Origin: JAYPUG01 sp038117265
GTDB taxonomy: Bacteria; Pseudomonadota; Alphaproteobacteria; UBA6615
Assembly (NCBI GenBank): GCA_038117265.1
Contig: JAYOFO010000006.1
Location: 1 to 64,000, forward strand
Direction: 5' to 3'
DNA: 64,000 nt
Below the pieces are notes generated by a model, which saw nothing but the letters and a program-made list of their open reading frames with translations, ran no database searches and was not told the origin of the DNA. The first letter of the stretch is position 1. The number at the start of each line of letters is the position of its first letter. Position numbers and translations under genes: made by a program. Of this stretch, positions 32,370 through 39,789 are shown one piece after another.

Positions 32370-33461
32370 CTATTCCCGGTCCCAGTTGCGCGCGATTGGC
32401 TGGTTGGCCGCGCGCATCGTGTCCATGTAGGACTTCAGGATCTCGGTTCCCGGCTCGCCCGCCTTGTCGCGCGCCGCGGCCCATTCCTTGCCCAGCGGCG
32501 GCAGGGCCATCGCCCACTGTTTGCGCTCGGCATCGGTCAGCTTGGTGAACTCGGTTCCGAACTCCTTCTGGCACTTGCCGACCATGATGCCGGTCACCTT
32601 CTTCACCCGCGCGATGTTGTTGTCCTTCCACAGCGGGGCGGCCTCGGTGAAGGCCTGCTTCACCTCGTCGGGAAACGCGTTCCAGGAATCCATGTTCACG
32701 TTGAGCGAAAAACCGGACACGGCGCCGATGTCGGCGTCGAGCGCGTAGGGCGCTGGTTCGCAGATCTTGAACTGGCCGGCGGCGGCGGGCCAGAAGATGG
32801 CGCCGCTGAACACGCCGTTGTCGAGCGCCGGGTAGGCCTTGACCAAATCGGTGTTCACGCCGATGGCGCCGATCGGCTGGACCCAGCGCAGGTTCGGCCC
32901 GATCGCGCCGATCTTCATGCCCTGCAGTTCGCTCAGCTTGGTGACCTTCTTGTCGGTCCACACCATCATGTTGTCGACGGCGCTGGCCGGCTGAAGTCCG
33001 ATCTGATTGAGCTTCTGCCACCCGGCCTGATAGGCGGGGAACGTGTCGGCGAGCGCCTTCATCGTGTCGGACAGCAGGGTCATGTCCAGGGTGGTGAAGG
33101 GCGTGTTGAACGACACGGCATAGAGGGGCGCCTTGTCGGGCGCGGCAGCGGTGACGACGACGCCGACATCGCCCAGACCGGCCTCGACGCCCTCGATCTC
33201 GCCGGTCGCGCGCACCACCTGGCCGGCGATCGCTATGTTCCAGTCGATCTCGTAATTGCCCGTCTTGGCCAGCGTCTCGTTGACCTTCGGGATGAACGCC
33301 TCGACCGCCGCGCCGGTCCACGCGGCGAGCTGCGGATAGCCCGAGATCATCGTCAGGCTGAGCTTTTCGGCGGCGCCCGCCGACGGTGCCGCGGCGAGCA
33401 GGGCCGCGCCGCCGAGCGCGGTGGCGGCCGCGAGTTTCCGGATCTTCGTCTGTGCGGTCAT
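32370..33461 (-). CDS. TRAP transporter substrate-binding protein (DctP family)
   Basis: 363-residue periplasmic binding protein. The signal peptide is clear (MTAQTKIRKLAAATALGGAA, cleavage near AGAAEK), and the mature protein has the DctP pattern with the long helix near the end (LTDAERKQWAMALPPLGKEW). TRAP systems import carboxylates with a DctQ/DctM membrane pair; neither is encoded in this window, so the partner is elsewhere. GGGGAGAAA precedes the ATG. Upstream is a beta-keto acid cleavage enzyme and downstream a dienelactone hydrolase, so the ligand is probably an organic acid used by this block. Confidence 0.88.
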   Translation of the reverse strand: MTAQTKIRKLAAATALGGAALLAAAPSAGAAEKLSLTMISGYPQLAAWTGAAVEAFIPKVNETLAKTGNYEIDWNIAIAGQVVRATGEIEGVEAGLGDVGVVVTAAAPDKAPLYAVSFNTPFTTLDMTLLSDTMKALADTFPAYQAGWQKLNQIGLQPASAVDNMMVWTDKKVTKLSELQGMKIGAIGPNLRWVQPIGAIGVNTDLVKAYPALDNGVFSGAIFWPAAAGQFKICEPAPYALDADIGAVSGFSLNVNMDSWNAFPDEVKQAFTEAAPLWKDNNIARVKKVTGIMVGKCQKEFGTEFTKLTDAERKQWAMALPPLGKEWAAARDKAGEPGTEILKSYMDTMRAANQPIARNWDRE

Positions 33462-33580
33462 GTTCTGTTTCTCCCCAAGGAATGGTGACGACCCGCGTCG
33501 CAGAGCTCGATGCAAACGCGCCCGATATCGAAGCTTATGGGCTCCGATTTGCGGAGTCGATGTCTCACGAAAGCGCGTGC

Positions 33581-34480
33581 CTAGGCGGCCTTCGCGGTTT
33601 TGCCGCGCAGGCCGAGGATCTCGCAGGCCTGGTCGACCGTGGCGACCTCCTCGCCCAACGAGCGGACGATGCCGACGGCGTTCTCCACCAACTCGGCGTT
33701 GCCCGAGGCGAGCTTGCCGCGCGAGATGTAGAGATTGTCCTCCAGCCCGACCCGGCAGTGGCCACCCAGCAGGGTCGCCGCGCCGACCATGGGCATTTCG
33801 TGGCGCGAGATGCCGAACGAGGCCCACACGGCGTTGGGCGGCGCCAGGTCGCGCATCAGGGCCATGGCGTCGCTCGAGGCGGGCGCACCCCACGCGATTC
33901 CGAGGCAGAACTGGAACAGCGGAATCGGGTCGGCGATCTCGCCGTTGGCGCACATCTGCGCCGCCAGGCGGACATGGCCGGTGTCGAACACCTCCAGCTC
34001 GGGCTTCACCCCGGCCGCCTGGATCATCGCCGCCATCTCGCGCAGAATCGCGGGCGAGTTGACCATCGACCACTCGCCGAAGGCCATGGTGGCGACGTCG
34101 AGCGAGCAGATGTCGGGCTTCAGGGCGACGACGTGCTCGACGCGCTCGGCGGCCGTGCGCATGGCGCTCGTCGGGCCCGCCGTCATCGGGTCCTTCGGGT
34201 CGGGCACGAAGCGCCCGCCCGGCCCGGTCGTCAGGTTGACGATGACCGGCGAGCCGGAATCGCGGATTCGCTCGACGACCTCGCGGTAATACTCCAGCTT
34301 CGTGCTCGCCTTGCCCGTCTCGGGATTGCGGACATGGATGTGGGCGATCGCCGCGCCGGCCTTGTTGGCGGCGATGGCCTCGTTGGCGATTTCCTCGGGC
34401 GTGACCGGGACGGCGGGGTTCATGCCGGTGGAATCGGCCGAGCCGGTGACGGCGCAGGCGATGATGACGGGACGGGCCAT
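33581..34480 (-). CDS. Beta-keto acid cleavage enzyme (3-keto-5-aminohexanoate cleavage family)
   Basis: 299-residue TIM-barrel enzyme of the BKACE family, which condenses a beta-keto acid with acetyl-CoA to give acetoacetate and a new CoA ester, using zinc. The zinc His pair is AHIHVRNPETG (His47, His49), and further family blocks (NLTTGPGGRF, ICSLDVATMAFG, GHVRLA) are present. ATG at 34480 follows GAGGAGGAA; the frame continues to 34573 without support. The substrate varies widely in this family; the TRAP binding protein and hydrolases nearby suggest a ring-cleavage-derived keto acid, but this is inference. Divergent from the second dienelactone hydrolase. Confidence 0.92.
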   Translation of the reverse strand: MARPVIIACAVTGSADSTGMNPAVPVTPEEIANEAIAANKAGAAIAHIHVRNPETGKASTKLEYYREVVERIRDSGSPVIVNLTTGPGGRFVPDPKDPMTAGPTSAMRTAAERVEHVVALKPDICSLDVATMAFGEWSMVNSPAILREMAAMIQAAGVKPELEVFDTGHVRLAAQMCANGEIADPIPLFQFCLGIAWGAPASSDAMALMRDLAPPNAVWASFGISRHEMPMVGAATLLGGHCRVGLEDNLYISRGKLASGNAELVENAVGIVRSLGEEVATVDQACEILGLRGKTAKAA

Positions 34481-34613
34481 GGCGTGGGTTCCTCCTCGGG
34501 ACAGTCTCTGCCTTTGAGCGGCAGTTGTTCCTGCAAGACTAGCGAACCGATTGGGCCTGCGCACCCCGTTCATCGGCGGCTATCATGACGGCAACGAAGT
34601 CAGGGGGAAGCAC

Positions 34614-35357
34614 ATGCAGAACGAATCCATGCTTGCGGAGATCGTCCGCGTCTACGGGTACGAGTACGAACTGATCGACGCCTATGCGGCCCGGCCGCTG
34701 GGCGACGGCCCCTACCCCGGGGTGCTCGTCTGTCACCACATGCCCGGCTGGGACGAGTGGACCCGCGAGGTCGTGCGCAAGATCGCCGCGCATGGCTACA
34801 ACGCGATCTCGCCCAACCTGCATTCCCGATACGCGGGCGCGACCGCGCAGGAACGCTCCGCCGCGGTGCGCGCCTCGGGCGGCCAGGTGGATGCGCAGGT
34901 GCTCGACGATCTGGGCGGCGGCGAGCGCTGGCTGCGCGACCTCAAGACGTCGAACGGCAAGGTCGGGCTGATCGGCTTCTGCTCGGGCGGGCGGGTCGCC
35001 TACATGGCGTCGGCGAAGATGCCCTCGCTCGACTGCGCGGTGGACTGCTGGGGCGGCAACGTGACCGCCCCGCCGGCCGAGCCCAACGACAACCAGCCGT
35101 TGCCGCCGATCGAGATGACGGCCGAGATCTCGGTGCCGCTGCTCGGCCTGTTCGGCAACGACGACCCCAACCCCGACGTCGCCCAGGTCGACGCCATCGA
35201 GGCGGCGCTGAAGGCGCACGGCAAGGACTACGCCTTCCACCGCTACGACGGGGCCGGCCATGCCTTCTTCAACTGGCACAACGAGCGCTACCGGCCCGAG
35301 CAGGCGCTCGACGGCTGGCAGAAGGTGTTTGCGTTCTTTGAGGCGAAGCTCGGGTAG
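34614..35357 (+). CDS. Dienelactone hydrolase family protein (2)
   Basis: 247-residue alpha/beta hydrolase. Cys in IGFCSGG and His in GAGHAFFNW are two of the triad residues, with Asp of FGNDDPNP the likely third. Where classical enzymes have the Glu that positions the Cys, this protein has CHHMPGW (His41-His42). AGGGGGAA 4 bases before the ATG supports 34614 over the ATG at 34551. It is divergent from the beta-keto acid cleavage gene and paralogous to the gene at 31563-32282, so the region has two hydrolases of the same fold with different active-site settings. Confidence 0.88.
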   Translation: MQNESMLAEIVRVYGYEYELIDAYAARPLGDGPYPGVLVCHHMPGWDEWTREVVRKIAAHGYNAISPNLHSRYAGATAQERSAAVRASGGQVDAQVLDDLGGGERWLRDLKTSNGKVGLIGFCSGGRVAYMASAKMPSLDCAVDCWGGNVTAPPAEPNDNQPLPPIEMTAEISVPLLGLFGNDDPNPDVAQVDAIEAALKAHGKDYAFHRYDGAGHAFFNWHNERYRPEQALDGWQKVFAFFEAKLG

Positions 35358-35380
35358 GCGCCTGTAAAGCGATCGCGATG

Positions 35381-35508
35381 GCCCGCCTTCGCCAACCTGC
35401 CTCCGCCGAAGCGGAGCATCGGCTTCGCGCAGGCGGGGGCTTCGGCGGGCACTCCTTCGCTCTCGCGCTTTCGAATGGCTTGCCATCCGAAGTGCGTAGC
35501 GCGAAGGG
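35381..35508. repeat. Nested palindromic (cruciform-forming) intergenic element
   Basis: Two nested inverted-repeat structures lie back to back. The first pairs GCCCGCC (35381-35387) with GGCGGGC (35444-35450), CCTGC (35396-35400) with GCAGG (35429-35433) and CGAAGC (35407-35412) with GCTTCG (35422-35427). The second is centred on TTCGAATGGC / GCCATCCGAA (about 35471-35492) with outer GCGC arms. No T-tract follows. It separates the dienelactone hydrolase gene from the 3' end of the tRNA gene on the other strand and may end both transcripts or be a dispersed palindromic repeat. Confidence 0.55.
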
Positions 35509-35597
<89 letters not shown>

Positions 35598-35722
35598 GCC
35601 GGTCGCCTCGGGGCAAGCCCCGCGCAGGCGCGCGGGCCGGGGGGTTCTACCGCACGCGCCCGTCCGCCCGCAACCCGCTGTTGAAGGGGGATTGCAGACG
35701 ATTTAGGGGCCGTTCGCGACGG

Positions 35723-35750
35723 TTGACACGGGCAACTTTGGGGGTATAGT
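35723..35750 (+). promoter_or_regulatory. Sigma-70-type promoter of rplU-rpmA
   Basis: TTGACA at 35723-35728 and TATAGT at 35745-35750 with a 16-base spacer, the best consensus promoter in the window. Transcription should begin near 35757, about 115 bases before the L21 start, giving a long leader. Confidence 0.8.
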
Positions 35751-35811
35751 CCGCCCCCGAACGACGGGCCGGCGGTTTTCTCGCGGTCCGCGTTGTTTTT
35801 GCTGGAACTTT

Positions 35812-35853
35812 CGGCAGTCCCGCTGGCGCGCGAACCGCGCGGGTCGACTGCCG
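35812..35853 (+). promoter_or_regulatory. Hairpin in the rplU leader RNA
   Basis: CGGCAGTC (35812-35819) and GACTGCCG (35846-35853) form a perfect 8-bp stem; the enclosed 26 bases can extend it with CCGC/GCGG pairing and a GC-rich loop. The structure ends 19 bases before the L21 ATG, where no clear Shine-Dalgarno sequence is seen. Ribosomal-protein leaders often mediate autoregulation; that role here is inferred from position only. Confidence 0.5.
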
Positions 35854-35872
35854 CGACGTAATGGACCGGACC

Positions 35873-36274
35873 ATGTACGCAGTCATTCAAACCGGCGGGA
35901 AACAGTATCGCGTCGCCAACGGCGATGTGATCACCGTCGAGAAGCTCGCGGGTGCGCCGGGCGCGACCCTGTCGATCGCGCCGGTACTGATGCTCGACGA
36001 CGGCAAGGCCACCCAGGTGGGCACGCCGGTTGTCGAGGGCGCATCGGTCACCGCCGAGGTGCTCGAACAGACCCGCGGCGACAAGATCATCGTCTTCAAG
36101 AAGAAGCGCCGTCAGGGCTATCGCCGCACCCGGGGCCACCGCCAGGAGCTCACAGTGCTGCGCGTCCTCGACGTGACGGGCAAGGGCACGAGGGCGCCGG
36201 CCAAGAAGAAGGCGGCCGCCAAGAAGGATGAGGGCGCGAAGGCGGACGACGCGCCGGCCGCGAACGAGGAGTAA
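35873..36274 (+). CDS. rplU: 50S ribosomal protein L21
   Basis: 133 residues. The N-terminus MYAVIQTGGKQYRV is the L21 signature and the core continues through KKKRRQGYRRTRGHRQ, the rRNA-binding block. The last 35 or so residues form a Lys/Ala/Glu-rich tail (KKKAAAKKDEG) beyond the usual 103-residue E. coli length, as seen in many alphaproteobacteria. An ATG at 35861 would add MDRT; I prefer 35873 because it matches the family N-terminus. It is transcribed from the promoter at 35723-35750 with rpmA 6 bp downstream. Confidence 0.96.
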   Translation: MYAVIQTGGKQYRVANGDVITVEKLAGAPGATLSIAPVLMLDDGKATQVGTPVVEGASVTAEVLEQTRGDKIIVFKKKRRQGYRRTRGHRQELTVLRVLDVTGKGTRAPAKKKAAAKKDEGAKADDAPAANEE

Positions 36275-36280
36275 TCCGAA

Positions 36281-36538
36281 ATGGCACACAAAAAGGCAGG
36301 CGGCAGCTCGCGCAACGGCCGCGATTCGGCCGGTCGGCGCCTCGGCGTCAAGAAGTACGGCGGCGAGGTCGTGTTTCCCGGCAACATCATCATTCGCCAG
36401 CGCGGCACCAAGTTCCATCCCGGCGACAATGTCGGTATCGGCAAGGATCACACGATCTTCGCGATGAGCGAGGGCAAGGTCGCCTTCTCGCGCGGCCGTG
36501 GCGGCCGGACCTACGTCTCGGTGGTCCCGCCGGCCTAG
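36281..36538 (+). CDS. rpmA: 50S ribosomal protein L27
   Basis: 85 residues, the expected length. The N-terminus MAHKKAGGSSRNGRDSAGRR reaches the peptidyl transferase centre in the ribosome, and the core RLGVKKYGGEVVFPGNIIIRQ is highly conserved. There is no N-terminal extension of the Firmicutes kind that needs processing. It follows rplU by 6 bp and ends 26 bp before a strong intrinsic terminator. Confidence 0.98.
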   Translation: MAHKKAGGSSRNGRDSAGRRLGVKKYGGEVVFPGNIIIRQRGTKFHPGDNVGIGKDHTIFAMSEGKVAFSRGRGGRTYVSVVPPA

Positions 36539-36564
36539 AGGGTCTGCCGCGAGACCGTTTCGTT

Positions 36565-36597
36565 CGGGGAGATTGGCTGGCCGATCTCCCCGTTTTT
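36565..36597 (+). terminator. Rho-independent terminator after rpmA
   Basis: GGGGAGAT (36566-36573) pairs with ATCTCCCC (36584-36591), extended inward by a T-G and two G-C pairs to an 11-bp stem with a 4-base loop, and followed by GTTTTT (36592-36597). It closes the rplU-rpmA transcript 18 bp before obgE, so obgE relies on read-through or its own promoter. Confidence 0.85.
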
Positions 36598-36614
36598 CGT
36601 TCGGAACCCCGATC

Positions 36615-37679
36615 ATGAAGTTCCTCGACCAGGCCAAGGTGTATCTGCGCGCCGGAGACGGCGGGAACGGCTGCGTCAGCTTCCGGCGCGAGGCGAACGT
36701 GCCCCGTGGCGGGCCCGATGGCGGCGACGGCGGGCGCGGCGGTTCGGTGATCGTCGAGTGCGTCGAGGGGCTGAACACGCTGATCGACTACCGCTATCGC
36801 CAGCATTTCAAGGCCGAGCGCGGCAGGGACGGCATGGGCAAGGCGCGCTATGGCGCATCGGGCAAGGACGTGGTCCTCAAGCTGCCGGTCGGCACCCAGA
36901 TCTTCGCCGAGGACAACGAGACCCTGATCGCCGACCTGACCGAGGTCGGCCAGCGCATCGTGCTGATTCCCGGCGGCGGCGGCGGGCGCGGCAACATCCA
37001 CTTCAAGAGCTCGACCAACCAGGCGCCGCGCCGCGCCGGCCCCGGGGGCGAGGGCGCGGAGATGTGGGTCTGGCTGCGGCTCAAGCTGATTGCCGACGCC
37101 GGGCTGGTCGGCCTGCCCAACGCCGGCAAGTCGACCTTCCTGTCGGCCGTCAGTGCCGCCCAGCCCAAGGTCGCGGACTATCCCTTCACGACGCTCTATC
37201 CCGTCCTCGGGGTGGTCCAGAGCGACGACAACATCTTCGTGCTCGCCGACATTCCCGGCCTGATCGAGGGGGCGCACGAGGGCCGGGGGCTGGGCGACCG
37301 GTTCCTGGGCCATGTCGAGCGCTGCCGGGTGCTGCTGCACCTGATCGATGCCACCGCCGGCCCCGAGGCCGCGGTCGAGGCGTACCGGACGGTGCGCGAC
37401 GAACTCGAGGCCTATGGCGGCGGGCTGATCGGCAAGCCCGAGATCGTCGCGCTGTCGAAGTGCGATGCGCTTGCCGGCGACGATATCGCGGCGTGCCGTG
37501 CGGCGCTGGCCGCCGAAGGCGTTGCGGAGATCCACGAACTCTCGTCGGTCGCGCAGACCGGCGTGCGCGAAACGCTGCGCGCCCTGCAGGCGGTGATCGC
37601 GGCGGCACACGAAGCCGAGGCGGCAGAAGCCGGGGCTCAGGCCGCGATGCTGGACGAGGCCGCGGAGACGGTGTCGTGA
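36615..37679 (+). CDS. obgE: GTPase Obg (ribosome-associated)
   Basis: 354 residues: the Gly-rich Obg fold (about 1-158, with GDGGNGCVSFRREANVPRGG) followed by a G domain with P-loop GLPNAGKST (166-174), DIPGLIEGAHEGRGLG (G3 and switch II), SKCD (G4) and SSVAQTG (G5). It acts in large-subunit assembly and the stress response. The variable OCT domain of some homologues is absent; the protein ends in an acidic, Ala/Glu-rich tail. Start at 36615 is in the Obg frame just after the rpmA terminator. Its TGA overlaps the GTG start of proB (GTGA). Confidence 0.97.
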   Translation: MKFLDQAKVYLRAGDGGNGCVSFRREANVPRGGPDGGDGGRGGSVIVECVEGLNTLIDYRYRQHFKAERGRDGMGKARYGASGKDVVLKLPVGTQIFAEDNETLIADLTEVGQRIVLIPGGGGGRGNIHFKSSTNQAPRRAGPGGEGAEMWVWLRLKLIADAGLVGLPNAGKSTFLSAVSAAQPKVADYPFTTLYPVLGVVQSDDNIFVLADIPGLIEGAHEGRGLGDRFLGHVERCRVLLHLIDATAGPEAAVEAYRTVRDELEAYGGGLIGKPEIVALSKCDALAGDDIAACRAALAAEGVAEIHELSSVAQTGVRETLRALQAVIAAAHEAEAAEAGAQAAMLDEAAETVS

Positions 37680-38800
37680 GCGACGCGCTTGCCGGAAGCC
37701 GGCGCCTGGTCGTCAAGATCGGCTCCTCCCTGCTCGCCCACGACGACGGGCGGTTGCGCGCCGACTGGCTCGACGCGCTGGCGCAAGACGTCGCCGGGCT
37801 GCGCGCTAGCGGCACCGAGGTCATGATCGTCTCGTCGGGCGCCATCGCGGTCGGCCGGCGGCTGCTCGGGCTCGCGCGCGGGCCGCGCAACAAAGTGCTG
37901 CGGCTCGAGGAAAGCCAGGCCGCGGCGGCGGCCGGGCAGGTGCGCCTCGCCCATGCCTGGCAGGAGACGCTGGCGCGTCACGACGTGCCGGTCGCCCAGA
38001 TCCTCCTGACTATCGACGACACCGAGGACCGGCGCCGTCACCTGAACGCGCGCAACACGCTCGCGACCCTGCTGCGCCTGCGCGTGGTGCCGGTGATCAA
38101 CGAGAACGACACGGTGGCTACCGAGGAAATTCGCTTCGGCGACAACGACCGGCTGGCGGCGCGCGTCGCGCAGATGATGCAGGCCGACACCTGCGTCGTG
38201 CTGTCGGACATCGACGGGCTCTACACCGCCGACCCGACGAAGGATGCGGATGCGGCGCACATCCCCGAAGTGGCGGCGATCACGTCCGAGATCGAGGCGA
38301 TGGCGGGCGAGACGGCCGGCGAGGACGGATCGGGCGGCATGATCACCAAGATCGAGGCCGCCCGCGTCGCCATGCAGGCCGGCTGCCGGCTGGCGATCGC
38401 CGACGGGCGCGCCGCGAACCCGCTGCGGGCGCTTTCCGAGGGGGCACGCGCGACCTGGTTTCTGCCCTCGGGCGAGCCGCAGACCGCGCGCAAGCGCTGG
38501 ATCGCGGGCTCGCTGAAGCCGGTCGGCACCATCGTCGTCGACCAAGGCGCGGCGGGCGCGCTGGCGCGGGGGAAGTCGCTTCTGCCGGCGGGCGTTACAA
38601 GGGTCGAGGGCAGTTTCCGGCGCGGCGATCCGGTGGTGGTGCGCGACGCGTCAGGCCGCGAACTGGCGCGGGGGCTCATCGCCTATGGCAGCGAGGATGC
38701 GCGCCGGATCCTCGGCCGGCAGTCGCGCGAGATCGAGGGCATCCTCGGCTATCGCGGGCGCGAGGAGATGATCCACCGCGACGACCTCGTCGAAAGCTGA
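37676..38800 (+). CDS. proB: Glutamate 5-kinase
   Basis: 374 residues. Phosphorylates glutamate, the first step of proline synthesis. The amino-acid kinase domain starts RRLVVKIGSSLL and includes IVSSGAIAVG, INENDTVATEEI and FGDNDRLAARVA; a C-terminal PUA domain (about 285-370) carries GVTRVEGSFRRGDPVVV. It starts at GTG 37676 in a 4-bp overlap with obgE, so translation is coupled. proA follows after a DMT-transporter gene. Confidence 0.97.
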   Translation: MSDALAGSRRLVVKIGSSLLAHDDGRLRADWLDALAQDVAGLRASGTEVMIVSSGAIAVGRRLLGLARGPRNKVLRLEESQAAAAAGQVRLAHAWQETLARHDVPVAQILLTIDDTEDRRRHLNARNTLATLLRLRVVPVINENDTVATEEIRFGDNDRLAARVAQMMQADTCVVLSDIDGLYTADPTKDADAAHIPEVAAITSEIEAMAGETAGEDGSGGMITKIEAARVAMQAGCRLAIADGRAANPLRALSEGARATWFLPSGEPQTARKRWIAGSLKPVGTIVVDQGAAGALARGKSLLPAGVTRVEGSFRRGDPVVVRDASGRELARGLIAYGSEDARRILGRQSREIEGILGYRGREEMIHRDDLVES

Positions 38801-38807
38801 GCGGGTC

Positions 38808-39728
38808 ATGGCTGCTCGCGACACAGCCGGCGGTGCGAAACATGCAGGTGCGACCTATACGATCGTGCTCGTCGCCGCGCTGGCGGCCGTGGCGCATGCC
38901 GCGATCTTCGTGCGCATGGCCGATGCGCACCCGCTGGTCACCGCTGCTTACCGGATGCTCATCGCGACCCTCGTCCTGCTGCCGGTGGCGGCCGTCCATG
39001 CCCGCGCCGAGATACGCCGGATGGATGCCCGCCAGTGGCGGACGATCGGCTGGGCCGCATTGTTCCTGGCGCTCCACTTCGCCACCTGGATCGCCTCGCT
39101 GGACTACACCTCGATCGCCAATTCGGTGGTGCTCGTCACCCTGACGCCGGTCTGGCTTGCGGTCTGGGCGGTCATCGCCCTGCGGCGACCGCCCGGCCGA
39201 CGGACCTGGGGCGCGATCGTGCTGGCCATCGCCGGCAGCGCGGTGATGGGGGTCGGTAGCGCGCGCCTGGGGGTCGAGATGCTGTGGGGCGATGCGCTGG
39301 CGCTGGCGGGCGGTATCCTGTTCGTCGGGTTCCTGCTGCTCGCCGAGGCGGCACGCCGCACGGTCGGCTTGGTGGCCTTCGTGACCCTCGTCTATGGCGG
39401 GGCGGCGGTCCTGCTCTGGGGTGCGGTGCTGGGGCTCGGCCTGCCGGTTGCGGGGTTCACGACGGAGACCTGGATGGCGTTCCTGGGCCTCGGCCTCGTC
39501 GCCCAGATCATCGGGCACACGGGCTTCAACTGGGCGGTCCGCGCGATCGCGCCGATGGTGCTGGCAATCCTCCTGCTGGCCGAGCCGATCCTCAGCGCCG
39601 GGCTGGGCTGGCTCTACTTCGGCGAGGGCTTCGCACGCGAGACGGCCTATGGTGGCGTGCTGATCCTCGCCGCGATCTATCTCGGGGTTCGGGCCGGCCA
39701 GAGCCGCGGCATCGCGCAAACGGGGTGA
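38808..39728 (+). CDS. DMT/EamA family transporter
   Basis: 306-residue membrane protein with about ten hydrophobic segments arranged as two EamA repeats (VRMADAHPLVTAAYRML near the start; GHTGFNWAVRAIAPMVLAIL and LLAEPILSAGLGWLYFGE in the second). Members export or import amino acids and other metabolites. It starts 7 bp after proB and is 61 bp before proA, separating two genes that are usually adjacent; an amino-acid exporter is possible but unproven. Confidence 0.88.
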   Translation: MAARDTAGGAKHAGATYTIVLVAALAAVAHAAIFVRMADAHPLVTAAYRMLIATLVLLPVAAVHARAEIRRMDARQWRTIGWAALFLALHFATWIASLDYTSIANSVVLVTLTPVWLAVWAVIALRRPPGRRTWGAIVLAIAGSAVMGVGSARLGVEMLWGDALALAGGILFVGFLLLAEAARRTVGLVAFVTLVYGGAAVLLWGAVLGLGLPVAGFTTETWMAFLGLGLVAQIIGHTGFNWAVRAIAPMVLAILLLAEPILSAGLGWLYFGEGFARETAYGGVLILAAIYLGVRAGQSRGIAQTG

Positions 39729-39789
39729 ATTTCGCCGGCGGATTGACTATCGTCGCCCGCCGGGCCGGGCAAATGGTCGGAGACGGAAC

